Assembly: GCA_017624675.1 (NCBI GenBank)
Contig: JAGAMO010000009.1
Coordinates: forward strand, 62,001 to 126,000
Direction: 5' to 3'
DNA length: 64,000 nucleotides
Source: Clostridia bacterium
GTDB taxonomy: Bacteria > Bacillota > Clostridia > Oscillospirales > Acutalibacteraceae
A program made the position numbers and the translations under genes. The notes beneath the pieces are model-generated. The model did not search any database, had not been told where the DNA came from, and saw only the letters and a list, made by a program, of their open reading frames with translations. Numbering within the stretch: the first letter of the stretch is position 1; each line of letters opens with the position of its first letter. Positions 1 to 7,423 of this stretch are shown piece by piece.

Positions 1-1
1 T

Positions 2-250
2 AAATTTTTAATCGGTTTAATCAAGTTCTACAGAAAATGTATTTCACCCTTAAAGCTACCCTGTTGCAGATTTACTCCCACCTGTTCTCAATATGCTATT
101 GAGGCTATTACCATTCACGGTGCCTTTAAGGGCACAATGCTTGCAATTTGGCGAGTTTTGCGTTGCAACCCCTTTTGTAAAGGCGGTTTCGACCCCGTTC
201 CCGAAAATAAGAAAACAGAGTTAAAAATTACCGACAAGGACGGTGTATAA
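2..250 (+). CDS. yidD: Membrane protein insertion efficiency factor YidD (5' truncated)
   Basis: The open frame enters from the left edge, so the true start lies outside the window. The visible 82 residues carry the YidD signature: an [10 protein letters not shown] stretch, then cysteine-containing [11 protein letters not shown], and RCNPF followed by GGFDPVP near the end. YidD is a small membrane-associated protein thought to assist YidC-dependent insertion. Its stop overlaps the proposed yidC start by 8 bases, as expected for the conserved rnpA-yidD-yidC-jag block. Only the N-terminal residues are missing. Confidence 0.93.
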   Translation, partial: KFLIGLIKFYRKCISPLKLPCCRFTPTCSQYAIEAITIHGAFKGTMLAIWRVLRCNPFCKGGFDPVPENKKTELKITDKDGV

Positions 251-1163
251 ATTGTTTGATATTCCATTTATCAATAAACCCCTTGGCTGGGTTTTGGAAT
301 TTATCGCAAACCTTATGGGCGGTAACTTTGCCGCTTCCATCTTTTTATTCACATTGCTTATAAACCTTTTGCTAATACCTCTAAGCATCAAGAGTCAAAA
401 GTCTTCGGTTCAGCAAACCCGTATTAAGCCGAAACTTGACGATTTGAAAAAGCGTTACGGAAATGACAAGCAAAAGTATTCCGCAGCAATGCAAAAGCTT
501 TATCAAGAAGAAAATGTTTCAATGTCGGGCGGATGTTTGCCAATGATTTTGAGACTTGTATTAATGATGTCTATTTACTGGATTATCATGTCTCCTCTTA
601 CCTATTTGATGGGCGTTGATAAGGGCATTATTACCGAGGCAACTAACGCTTTCAAAGAAGCTTTCCCCAAAGGTCAGTTGACTCAGCTTAATATGATTGC
701 CGAAATTAACAACCCTGCATACACCTTTAAGGGTATTGAATCAGTAAGAGACGCTATCGGCACCATCGATTTTAATTTCTTAGGTATTAACTTGACCGAA
801 AAACCCGTTTTCAGCTTTGATATCTTCCACGATTTCAAGGCTATTTGGTTTATGCCTATAATTGCATTTGCAGCTCAAATTTTAACAAGCTTTATTTCAA
901 TGCAAATGCAAAAGAAAATTAATCCCGACGCTCCAAGTATGACCGGTATGTTACTTACAATGCCTTTGATTTCATTGTTTATCGGTTTTTCACTCCCAGG
1001 TGGCGTTACCTTCTATTGGGCTTGTTCATCACTCATCGGCGGTCTTATTCAAACTGCAATTCAGTATTTCTACGGACCCCACAAAATGCTTGCAAAAGAG
1101 CGTGTTAAGGAACTAAGTAAACAAGCTGAGTTTGAAGAGGGTCAGATTAAAAAATTAGGTTAA
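243..1163 (+). CDS. yidC: Membrane protein insertase YidC/Oxa1 family
   Basis: This is a polytopic inner-membrane insertase that works with SecYEG or alone. At about 306 residues it has the short Gram-positive form without the large periplasmic domain. Hydrophobic segments lie near residues 15-50, 100-125, 195-215 and 230-265. The conserved cytoplasmic hairpin after the first membrane segment ([21 protein letters not shown]) is clear. The GTG at 243 overlaps the yidD stop, but an AAGGA at 236-240 is only 2 bases from it. The in-frame TTG at 252 is better spaced and may be the real start. khpB follows after 24 bases, so the genes are probably co-transcribed. No signal peptide cysteine is present, unlike the lipoprotein-type YidC of some Firmicutes. 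Confidence 0.95.
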   Translation: MYKLFDIPFINKPLGWVLEFIANLMGGNFAASIFLFTLLINLLLIPLSIKSQKSSVQQTRIKPKLDDLKKRYGNDKQKYSAAMQKLYQEENVSMSGGCLPMILRLVLMMSIYWIIMSPLTYLMGVDKGIITEATNAFKEAFPKGQLTQLNMIAEINNPAYTFKGIESVRDAIGTIDFNFLGINLTEKPVFSFDIFHDFKAIWFMPIIAFAAQILTSFISMQMQKKINPDAPSMTGMLLTMPLISLFIGFSLPGGVTFYWACSSLIGGLIQTAIQYFYGPHKMLAKERVKELSKQAEFEEGQIKKLG

Positions 1164-1187
1164 TTAGTAATATAAGGAGGATTTACC

Positions 1188-2123
1188 TTGATTAAGGAAG
1201 CAAAAGGCTTTGGTGCTACTATTGAAGAAGCCAAGGAAAATGCTATTTTAAATTTAGGCGCATCAGATTTTGACGATGTTCAGTTTGATGTTATTTCGAT
1301 GCCTAAGAAAAAAGTGTTAGGTATCTTCGGCGGAAACGACGCTGAGGTTAGGGCATATATTGAAATCCCTGACAAAAAGCTTGAAAAGAAAAAGTCTCCC
1401 AAGAAGAGCGAAAATAAAGAAAAAAATAAACCTACAAAGACTGAGGTTAAACCCCAACCCAAAAAGGTTACAGTCACTCCCGAATTCTCAGAGAGTGTAA
1501 GTGAAAATGAAATTTCCGCAGATTCAGTTCCAGGTAAGGCTATTGCTTATATCAGAACTGTTCTTGCAGGTATGAGCTTGGAGGGCGTTGAAATCACCGT
1601 TGCAAGTCGTGAAAACGCTTCTCTCATTAACTTAGACGGAGAAGATTTAAGCATACTTATCGGTCGCAGAGGCGAAACTCTTGATGCTTTGCAGTATCTT
1701 ACAGGTCTTGTTGCAAACAATGGCGGCGGTCATTATAAGATTTCTCTAAATATCAGCGGTTACCGTGAAAAGCGTGAAGAAACCCTCATTCAGTTAGCAA
1801 ACCGCCTTGCCGCTCAGGCTTTGAATGCGGGTAAATGCCGCACCTTAGAGCCTATGAACCCCTATGAGCGCAAAATCATTCACACTGCAGTTCAAAATAT
1901 TGAGGGTGTGCATTCAGGCTCCTTCGGCGAGGGTGCTGAGCGACGTGTTGTAATAGCACCCGAGGGTGTTGAACTTAAACCCCGTATGATGAGAAACGGC
2001 AGAAATGACCGTAAAGGCAGAGGTAACAGACGCCAAGCTCCCAAATCTAACACTGTGGCTTCTACTCCTACAAGAGAGCCCAAGCGCGACAGTGACATTC
2101 CCCTTTACGGTAAAATAAACTAA
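1188..2123 (+). CDS. khpB: RNA-binding protein KhpB (Jag/EloR)
   Basis: The order of domains is typical of Jag/KhpB. An N-terminal Jag_N domain (residues 1-55, ending KKKVLGIFGGNDAEVRAYIE) comes first, then a lysine-rich linker (about 65-95), a KH domain (about 115-190, with a GRRGETLDALQYL loop), an R3H domain (about 195-260, with MNPYERKIIHTA) and a basic disordered tail. The family binds RNA, partners with KhpA (a khpA lies at 56.2 kb here) and affects cell elongation and division. The TTG start is preceded by a strong TAAGGAGG at 1173-1180. A rho-independent terminator follows directly. The linkage to yidC is a conserved arrangement. Confidence 0.95.
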   Translation: MIKEAKGFGATIEEAKENAILNLGASDFDDVQFDVISMPKKKVLGIFGGNDAEVRAYIEIPDKKLEKKKSPKKSENKEKNKPTKTEVKPQPKKVTVTPEFSESVSENEISADSVPGKAIAYIRTVLAGMSLEGVEITVASRENASLINLDGEDLSILIGRRGETLDALQYLTGLVANNGGGHYKISLNISGYREKREETLIQLANRLAAQALNAGKCRTLEPMNPYERKIIHTAVQNIEGVHSGSFGEGAERRVVIAPEGVELKPRMMRNGRNDRKGRGNRRQAPKSNTVASTPTREPKRDSDIPLYGKIN

Positions 2124-2130
2124 ACTTTAA

Positions 2131-2154
2131 GGCGCTGTTTTCAGCGCCTTTTTT
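2131..2154 (+). terminator. Rho-independent terminator after khpB
   Basis: A GGCGCTG stem pairs with CAGCGCC around a TTTT loop and is followed by a run of six T. It sits 8 bases past the khpB stop and closes the yidD-yidC-khpB transcript. Confidence 0.88.
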
Positions 2155-2175
2155 CTTAAAACAGGAGGTGGAAAT

Positions 2176-2703
2176 ATGAAAAACCGAAATGTTTCACTAA
2201 CCTTTACCGCTCTTTTCACAGCGTTAATTTGCGTTACCGCCCAAATTTCATTTGCTACACCAACTGTTCCTATCACATTACAGGTTTTAGGAATTTGCCT
2301 TTGCGCTTACACCCTGTCATTAAAACAGTCCTTAGCGGCGGTTATTACATATCTTTTAATGGGTGCTGTGGGACTTCCTGTTTTTTCTAATTTCAGAGGT
2401 TCGGTGCAAATTCTTTTAGGCCCCACAGGCGGATTTTTGTTTGGGTTTATTCTACTCGCCCTTTTTTGTTCTCTTGCAAGAAATTGCAAACCACATCTCT
2501 CAAAAATCGCATTGAGCGGTATCGGACTTTTACTTTGCCATATTTTTGGAGTTTTGCAGTACAGCATTGTTACAGGAAACGGAATTTTTATTTCTTTTGT
2601 ATCCTCATCTTTACCATTTATTTTAAAGGATGCCTTGCTCGTCTTAATCTCCTATTTTATGTCAAATTTAATACTAAAAAGAGTGAAAAATTTCAGTCTT
2701 TGA
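2176..2703 (+). CDS. bioY: Biotin transporter BioY (ECF S component)
   Basis: This 175-residue, very hydrophobic protein has about six membrane segments and the BioY pattern: TPTVPITLQVLG near residue 28, GAVGLPVFSNFRG near 63 and GPTGGFLFGF near 83. BioY is the substrate-binding component that captures biotin and docks with the shared EcfAA'T energising module, which is not in this window. AGGAGGTG at 2163-2170 is an excellent ribosome site. No separate promoter or biotin operator is evident between the khpB terminator and the start, so expression may come from read-through. No biotin synthesis genes are adjacent, which suggests scavenging. Confidence 0.93.
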   Translation: MKNRNVSLTFTALFTALICVTAQISFATPTVPITLQVLGICLCAYTLSLKQSLAAVITYLLMGAVGLPVFSNFRGSVQILLGPTGGFLFGFILLALFCSLARNCKPHLSKIALSGIGLLLCHIFGVLQYSIVTGNGIFISFVSSSLPFILKDALLVLISYFMSNLILKRVKNFSL

Positions 2704-2721
2704 CTTTTATTACATATATAG

Positions 2722-2755
2722 AAAACCCTCATTCCCGTTTAGGAATGAGGGTTTT
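2722..2755. terminator. Bidirectional terminator between bioY and the nucleoside phosphorylase
   Basis: A 14-base arm, AAAACCCTCATTCC, pairs perfectly with GGAATGAGGGTTTT around a 6-base loop. It has A/T tracts on both sides and lies between two convergent genes. Confidence 0.88.
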
Positions 2756-2791
2756 TGGCAAGTTGCACCGAAAAAGATATTTCCTCAAAAA

Positions 2792-3619
2792 TCATTTTTC
2801 AGTTGACATTTCGCTAAATACCTTTGTGATAATTTCAGGGAATAGGTTGTTTCTTACAAATCTGCGATATTTCATATCACTTTCAGTTCTGCCGCTAATC
2901 AAAGATTTGTTGGCGACAGTGTTATCTGATACGCTAAAAACAGCCGCAAGTCTTAAATTTGCAATTTCTGCCGCTCTAAAGGCTGATGCCGTCTCCATTT
3001 CGATAACATTGCAACCCATATTCAAAATCTCATCAATATGCGCATATTGAGCGAATACCGAATCAATACTAATTGCTCTGCCAATGTGAAATTTCACATT
3101 GTTTTTATTACACAAATTTTCTGTGATTCTGCATATCACATCAAATATTTTCTTGTCCGGCTCTACCTTTGTCCCAAACACATCGTTAATTCTAAGTGTA
3201 TCTGATGCAATGTATCGGCTTGCACCATCACCGCAGATGCTATATTGAGGAATGACAATATCTCCTATACCTATATCTTCGTCCAAAGAGCCAACAGACC
3301 CTACGAAAATAACATTTTTGCATTTCGTTACCCCTAAAGCCAAAAGAGCATCCATAAACACTGGTGCGCCGATGCCGGTTTTTATGTAGGTTATATCACA
3401 AATTTCGCTTTTTATATTCCATACTTTTATGGCAGAAAACTGAGACTCACTCAAGTATTCAGCATCGCCAAGAAGCGCCAATGATTTAGGTTCCCACCAA
3501 GGCGCAATAACTACATTTGTATTTATTTGTTCGGGCATTACGCCAAGACAATGAAGACATATATCCGTTTCGGTCGATTTGTATTTTTTCATTCCGTCTA
3601 TCAATTGATGAAAATTCAT
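2792..3619 (-). CDS. Nucleoside phosphorylase family protein (PNP/UDP type)
   Basis: This 275-residue protein matches the PNP_UDP_1 fold. It has a glycine-rich GIGAP segment near residue 103, the phosphate-site-like VGSVGSLDEDIGIGDIVIP stretch near 126, and the substrate-site VIEMETASAFRAAEIA near 225, which contains the MET motif typical of the family. It probably cleaves a purine or pyrimidine nucleoside with phosphate, but the exact substrate cannot be read from the sequence. AAGGAGC lies just before the ATG. The 63-residue orphan upstream is only 14 bases away, so the two are likely co-transcribed. It could serve nucleoside salvage together with the nearby uraA-upp pair. Confidence 0.85.
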   Translation of the reverse strand: MNFHQLIDGMKKYKSTETDICLHCLGVMPEQINTNVVIAPWWEPKSLALLGDAEYLSESQFSAIKVWNIKSEICDITYIKTGIGAPVFMDALLALGVTKCKNVIFVGSVGSLDEDIGIGDIVIPQYSICGDGASRYIASDTLRINDVFGTKVEPDKKIFDVICRITENLCNKNNVKFHIGRAISIDSVFAQYAHIDEILNMGCNVIEMETASAFRAAEIANLRLAAVFSVSDNTVANKSLISGRTESDMKYRRFVRNNLFPEIITKVFSEMSTEK

Positions 3620-3633
3620 AATCGCTCCTTTTG

Positions 3634-3825
3634 TTATACAATCAAATTTTTGTATTGTTCTATTTTATTTGGAAATTCTGCATCAAAAATTTTCTTTTCA
3701 ATAATGAGTTGCGCTCTCCGTAATATTTGCAAAATTTCGGGATCATCTTCCGTTCTTCTCAAATCTGCCATAGCCATAATGATTTTACCGCGAACAAAAT
3801 ACAGTATTTTCAAGTCGCATTCCAT
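3634..3825 (-). CDS. Small hypothetical protein (63 aa)
   Basis: I do not recognise this protein. It starts with an ATG preceded by AAAGGCGG at a sensible distance. It is mostly alpha-helical in character, with the charged segment DLRRTEDDPEILQILRRAQ near residues 21-39, and has no cysteines suggesting metal binding beyond one near the start. It ends 14 bases before the nucleoside phosphorylase start and begins 57 bases after the four-helix-bundle gene, so it sits in a probable three-gene transcript. The good ribosome site and tight spacing argue that it is translated. Confidence 0.55.
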   Translation of the reverse strand: MECDLKILYFVRGKIIMAMADLRRTEDDPEILQILRRAQLIIEKKIFDAEFPNKIEQYKNLIV

Positions 3826-3882
3826 ATAATCTGCCGCCTTTCAAGCAACAGATTATACCGAAAGATTTTCAAAAGTCCAGCG

Positions 3883-4233
3883 TTATTTTTCAGTGTTTTG
3901 TTTAGCGGTGTTGATAGATGAAATCAAAATTCGTTTAACCTCGGTACATTTGTCAAGCAAGGTTTTATCATTATAATATCCGCTTTCAACAATGAGTTCA
4001 ATCCAGTATTCAGTTTCGGAACACTCTTTTAATGCAATTTGTAATTTTGCGATAAAATCAGCCTTACCGTGAGCATAAAACGCTTCTCTTATGTTTGCAC
4101 CGATACTTGTTCCGGAACGCAAAAACTGATTGATTAAAGTACTTTCGCATTTTGCAGTTCTTAGTTCTTTGCATACTTTTATTACATCAAGCGCAAAGGC
4201 TTTCGATTTCATCATCAACTGGCTTTCTTTCAT
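3883..4233 (-). CDS. Four-helix-bundle protein (23S rRNA intervening-sequence protein family)
   Basis: This 116-residue helical protein matches the TIGR02436/S23 family. It has the conserved SGTSIGANIREA stretch near residue 43, FIAKLQIALKECSETEYWIEL near 60 and a C-terminal helix with TEVKRILISSI. The family's cellular role is unknown. Members were first seen inside 23S rRNA intervening sequences but are usually free-standing genes. I prefer the ATG at 4233 over the in-frame GTG at 4242, because AAGGGG sits 8 bases before this ATG. A sigma-A-like promoter directly precedes it. Imperfect AGTGAAA heptad repeats lie upstream, between this gene and tRNA-fMet. Confidence 0.85.
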   Translation of the reverse strand: MKESQLMMKSKAFALDVIKVCKELRTAKCESTLINQFLRSGTSIGANIREAFYAHGKADFIAKLQIALKECSETEYWIELIVESGYYNDKTLLDKCTEVKRILISSINTAKQNTEK

Positions 4234-4253
4234 CACTTTCACCCCTTAAACTT

Positions 4254-4282
4254 ATTATACTTCCTAAAAATAAAAAGTGCAA
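4254..4282 (-). promoter_or_regulatory. Probable sigma-A promoter for the four-helix-bundle operon
   Basis: On the minus strand TTGCAC is followed after 17 bp by TATAAT, about 20 bases before the chosen start codon. The -35 box overlaps the palindrome GCAAGGC-AAA-GCCTTGC at 4279-4295, which could act as an operator or as the tail of an upstream terminator. Confidence 0.6.
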
Positions 4283-4303
4283 GGCAAAGCCTTGCAAAAC
4301 ACT

Positions 4304-4388
4304 TCTTCACTATTCACTATTACTTATTACCTCCAAAAATCTTCTCGGACGGATTTAGTGAAAAGTGAAGAGTGAAAAGTGAAAAAGT
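4304..4388. repeat. Inverted clusters of AGTGAAA-like heptads
   Basis: Positions 4357-4388 hold four tandem 7-bp units on the plus strand (AGTGAAA, AGTGAAG, AGTGAAA, AGTGAAA) plus a partial unit. Positions 4304-4331 hold similar units in inverse orientation (TTCACTA, TTCACTA). Between them, 4336-4352 is a near copy of the inverted arm of the adjacent tRNA terminator. The block looks like a short non-coding repeat element rather than coding sequence. Confidence 0.7.
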
Positions 4389-4421
4389 AAAACCTTCCCG
4401 AACTTCGTCCGAGAAGGTTTT
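4389..4421 (-). terminator. Terminator of tRNA-fMet
   Basis: Read on the minus strand, CCTTCTCGGAC pairs with GTTCGGGAAGG (with G-U pairs) around GAA and is followed by TTTTAC. It begins directly after the tRNA CCA end. Confidence 0.75.
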
Positions 4422-4497
<76 letters not shown>

Positions 4498-4520
4498 ATA
4501 TTCAATTTTACTGTATTAGT

Positions 4521-4549
4521 ATTATACACCAAAAGGCAGTACTTTGCAA
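4521..4549 (-). promoter_or_regulatory. Promoter of tRNA-fMet
   Basis: The minus strand shows TTGCAA, a 17-bp spacer and a perfect TATAAT, placed about 24 bases upstream of the tRNA 5' end. Confidence 0.82.
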
Positions 4550-4738
4550 CCCCTTTTTTAAAAAAATTTATATTTTTATAGTATGTATAAAATTCATTAT
4601 ATAACACCTTTAAATTTAAATACTAAACAGTCCAATCAAAAGCTTAACATTCACCCTTTTTAGTGGGTATCTGTTTTTATTATTGGATTGCACTTTAACC
4701 GACGGATATTTTATGCAATCTATCCCCCTCCTATAAAG
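4550..4738. other. AT-rich intergenic stretch with no recognised feature
   Basis: This is the left part of the 326-base gap between tRNA-fMet and uraA. I see no ORF of substance, no riboswitch consensus and no PyrR-type attenuator. The only internal symmetry is a 6-bp TCCAAT...ATTGGA pair (4631/4682), which is too short to interpret. Confidence 0.6.
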
Positions 4739-4767
4739 TTGACTTTTTTGGGCAAAAATGATAAAAT
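4739..4767 (+). promoter_or_regulatory. Promoter of the uraA-upp operon
   Basis: TTGACT and TAAAAT are separated by 17 bp. The start codon lies about 57 bases downstream, behind AGGAGA at 4810-4815. The leader is too short for a pyr attenuator. Confidence 0.75.
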
Positions 4768-4823
4768 ATTCTCGGTAAAATCTTTCATAAAGGGAAAATA
4801 AAAAACAATAGGAGAATCAAAAA

Positions 4824-6203
4824 ATGGCTAAAAATCTTGTTTACGACATTCACGACAAACCAAAGTTTAACAACCTGATTGTATTTGCTATTCAGCAGTT
4901 ACTTGCAATCATGGCGGCAACAATCGCTGTTCCCGCAATTGTCGGCAACGGTATGTCCATTTCCGCAGCGCTTTTCGGTGCAGGTGTTGGTACACTTGTT
5001 TACCAGCTTTTCACAAAGTTCCGCAGTCCCGTATTCCTAGGTTCCTCTTTCGCATTTATCGGCTCTATGTCTGCAGCATTTGCAGGTAGCGCTTCTATGG
5101 CACTAGGCTACCTCGGACTTCTCCTCGGCGCCCTCTTTGCAGCTCTTGTTTATGTTATTATTGCTCTTGTTGTTAAGTTTGTTGGCGTTGGTTGGATTAA
5201 CAAGCTTATGCCCGCAGCAGTAATTGGACCCACCGTTGCTCTTATCGGTCTTTCCTTAGCATCCGCTGCTATAAATGATGTATTCTCTTACGGTCCTAAA
5301 GATGGTAACGGTGCATTTATTATGACCGGAAACATTTGGGTATCCTTTATTTGTGCAATGGTAACCTTAGTAGTTGTGGTTCTCTGCTCAACCTATGGAA
5401 GCAAAATGACCAAGCTTATCCCCTTTATCATTGGTGTTCTTGCAGGTTATGGCGTGGCGTTAATCTTCACAGTTATAGGCTATTTTGCAAAGGTTGATGC
5501 ATTAAAGGTTATCGACTTTGCACCTTTCACAAATCTTGTAGCAGACGGCGTAACTCTTAAAACCTTTATTGATATTCCTGAATTCACATTTTTGACCGCC
5601 GCCAAAGGCATTAAAGATTTTGATATAACCTATCTTGTAACAGTTGCTGTAGCATATATTCCTGTGGCTTTCGTTGTATTTGCAGAGCATATTGCAGACC
5701 ACAAAAATCTTTCCAGCATTGTTGAAGAAGACCTTCTTGAGAATCCCGGACTTCACCGAACACTTTTAGGCGACGGTGTAGGCTCCTTTGCGGGTGCTCT
5801 CTTTGGTGGTTGCCCCAACACCACCTATGGTGAATCGGTTGGCTGTGTTGCTATTACCCGCAATGCTTCTGTTGCTACCATTACAACCACCGCTATTATG
5901 GCAATACTCATTTCCTTCCTCTCACCCTTTGTTGCATTCCTTGATTCCATCCCCGGCTGTGTAATGGGCGGTGTTTGTATAACACTTTACGGTTTCATCG
6001 CAGTTTCAGGTCTTAAGATGATTCAAAAGGTTGATTTGGAAGATAACGCAAATCTCTTTACCGTTTCGGTTATTCTTATCACTGGTATCGGCGGTATGGC
6101 AATTTCTATCGGCAAGGTTACCATTACAGCTATTGCTTGTGCATTAATCAGTGGTATCCTTGTTAACATTCTCTTGAATAAATTCAAAAAACCCCAAGCA
6201 TAA
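4824..6203 (+). CDS. uraA: Uracil/xanthine permease (NCS2 family), probably uracil
   Basis: This 459-residue membrane protein has about 12-14 hydrophobic segments and the NCS2 layout. FAIQQLLAIMAATIAVP is in the first membrane helix, LGSSFAFIGSM follows near residue 73, AEHIADHKN is near 290 and the signature segment GGCPNTTYGESVG is near 329. These match the substrate-site helices of UraA-type H+ symporters. The upp gene 14 bases downstream makes uracil the best-supported substrate, because the imported base would be converted directly to UMP. The start follows AGGAGA with 8-base spacing. A xanthine or other nucleobase specificity is possible but less likely in this context. Confidence 0.9.
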   Translation: MAKNLVYDIHDKPKFNNLIVFAIQQLLAIMAATIAVPAIVGNGMSISAALFGAGVGTLVYQLFTKFRSPVFLGSSFAFIGSMSAAFAGSASMALGYLGLLLGALFAALVYVIIALVVKFVGVGWINKLMPAAVIGPTVALIGLSLASAAINDVFSYGPKDGNGAFIMTGNIWVSFICAMVTLVVVVLCSTYGSKMTKLIPFIIGVLAGYGVALIFTVIGYFAKVDALKVIDFAPFTNLVADGVTLKTFIDIPEFTFLTAAKGIKDFDITYLVTVAVAYIPVAFVVFAEHIADHKNLSSIVEEDLLENPGLHRTLLGDGVGSFAGALFGGCPNTTYGESVGCVAITRNASVATITTTAIMAILISFLSPFVAFLDSIPGCVMGGVCITLYGFIAVSGLKMIQKVDLEDNANLFTVSVILITGIGGMAISIGKVTITAIACALISGILVNILLNKFKKPQA

Positions 6204-6217
6204 AGGAAGATAAAATC

Positions 6218-6859
6218 ATGAAAAATTACGAAAATGTAGTTGTATTCAACCACCCGCTAATTCGTCATAAAATCGCAATTTTGCGAGACGAAAAAACAAG
6301 TATGAAAGAGTTTCGTGAGTTAGTTGAAGAAATCACAACTCTTATGACATACGAAAGCCTCAAAGATGGCGTTCAGACCACCGAGATTGAGGTTAAAACC
6401 CCTCTTGAAACCTGTAAGCAAATGGTTGTGTCGGACAATTCTATTGCTATTATCCCCATTCTCCGTGCAGGACTTGGTATGGTAAACGGTATTCATGTAT
6501 TGTTCCCATCAGCAAGAGTGGGTCACATCGGAATGTATCGAAACGAAGAAACACTTATGCCCGAAACTTACTATTGCAAGTTGCCCGATGGTATTGAGGA
6601 CAAACTTGTAATGGTTGTTGACCCCATGCTTGCAACAGGCGGAAGTGCTTGTGACGCTGTGCAATTACTCAAAGACAAGGGATGCAAATACATTAAGTTT
6701 ATGGCTATTATTGCCGCACCCGAGGGTCTTTCAAAATTGGCCGAAACCCACCCTGATATTGACATTTATGTTTCGACCCTTGACAGAGGTCTTAACGAAA
6801 ACGGATATATTCTACCGGGTTTAGGTGACGCAGGCGACAGACTTTTCGGCACAAAGTAA
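6218..6859 (+). CDS. upp: Uracil phosphoribosyltransferase
   Basis: This soluble 213-residue enzyme converts uracil and PRPP to UMP and pyrophosphate. Family marks include the N-terminal HPLIRHKIAILRDEKT, the IPILRAGLGM segment near residue 81, the PRPP-binding VVDPMLATGGSA near 130 and the uracil-loop-like YILPGLGDAGDR near the C terminus. The length is the usual size for bacterial Upp. It follows uraA by 14 bases with AGGAAG before the ATG and ends just before a strong terminator, so the pair forms a two-gene salvage operon. Confidence 0.97.
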   Translation: MKNYENVVVFNHPLIRHKIAILRDEKTSMKEFRELVEEITTLMTYESLKDGVQTTEIEVKTPLETCKQMVVSDNSIAIIPILRAGLGMVNGIHVLFPSARVGHIGMYRNEETLMPETYYCKLPDGIEDKLVMVVDPMLATGGSACDAVQLLKDKGCKYIKFMAIIAAPEGLSKLAETHPDIDIYVSTLDRGLNENGYILPGLGDAGDRLFGTK

Positions 6860-6883
6860 AATTTATTTCAGCAAATACACAAA

Positions 6884-6914
6884 AAAACAGCGAGGTGTTT
6901 TACCTCGCTGTTTT
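6884..6914. terminator. Bidirectional terminator between upp and the EPS operon
   Basis: AAAACAGCGAGGT pairs with ACCTCGCTGTTTT around a 5-base loop. T-rich sequence follows on the plus side and an A/T tract on the other, so it can end both the upp transcript and the convergent polysaccharide operon. Confidence 0.88.
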
Positions 6915-6922
6915 AATTTTCT

Positions 6923-7420
6923 TTAAGCCTTTTTTACAGAATACCATATAAACTCTTTAATTTGCTCCTCGGTATATCCAACACATTTTATCTCATTATG
7001 CGGTACACGGGGATATCCGTTTTTATCATAAAAACGAACTGCTCTTTTATTAACGGGAGAAACGCACCAATAAACCTCGTCAAGTCCCATTTCTTCAAGA
7101 CCTACTCTTATAATCTCTGCCATACCGTATTTAGAAAAGCCTTTACCCATGGCGCAGGTGCGCATAGCAATTGCAAATTCGGCATTCTTGCTTTCTCTGT
7201 TAATATGCTTGAGGCTAGCCGTACCCATATATTCGTCATTTTCGTCAACAATTGCAAGATTTAAATTATTCTCATCTTTTTTACTAAATTCGATAAAAGC
7301 CTCACAGTCTTCTATCTTTTTCGCAGCAAAATTCGCCGCAAGATTTTCAACAACGCTTTCATCGTGCATCCATTCAAGCATTAACGGAGCATCTTTCATT
7401 TCTAATTTTCTAAGTTTCAT
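6923..7420 (-). CDS. GNAT-family N-acetyltransferase (RimJ/RimL-like)
   Basis: This 165-residue protein has the GNAT fold pattern: an N-terminal MKLRKLEMKDAPLMLEWM, a beta4 segment MGTASLKHINRESKNAEFAIAM, an acetyl-CoA loop region (GKGFSKYGMAEII, near residue 92) and a C-terminal NKRAVRFYDKNGY. It starts 3 bases after the flippase stop and is the last gene of the long EPS operon. The position suggests that it acetylates an amino sugar or lipid-linked intermediate, perhaps the 3-amino sugar made by this operon. A protein or antibiotic substrate cannot be excluded from sequence alone. Confidence 0.8.
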   Translation of the reverse strand: MKLRKLEMKDAPLMLEWMHDESVVENLAANFAAKKIEDCEAFIEFSKKDENNLNLAIVDENDEYMGTASLKHINRESKNAEFAIAMRTCAMGKGFSKYGMAEIIRVGLEEMGLDEVYWCVSPVNKRAVRFYDKNGYPRVPHNEIKCVGYTEEQIKEFIWYSVKKA

Positions 7421-7423
7421 AAA

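Noticed and set aside
2466-3050. 194-residue plus-strand ORF across the end of bioY and the nucleoside phosphorylase
   Set aside because: It runs through the strong bidirectional terminator and is out of frame with both real genes.
4304-4388. A CRISPR array
   Set aside because: The 7-bp units are contiguous, short and inverted, with no spacers and no cas genes nearby.
4568-4823. A pyr attenuator or purine riboswitch before uraA
   Set aside because: The promoter lies only about 57 bases before the start, leaving no room, and no conserved core was seen.
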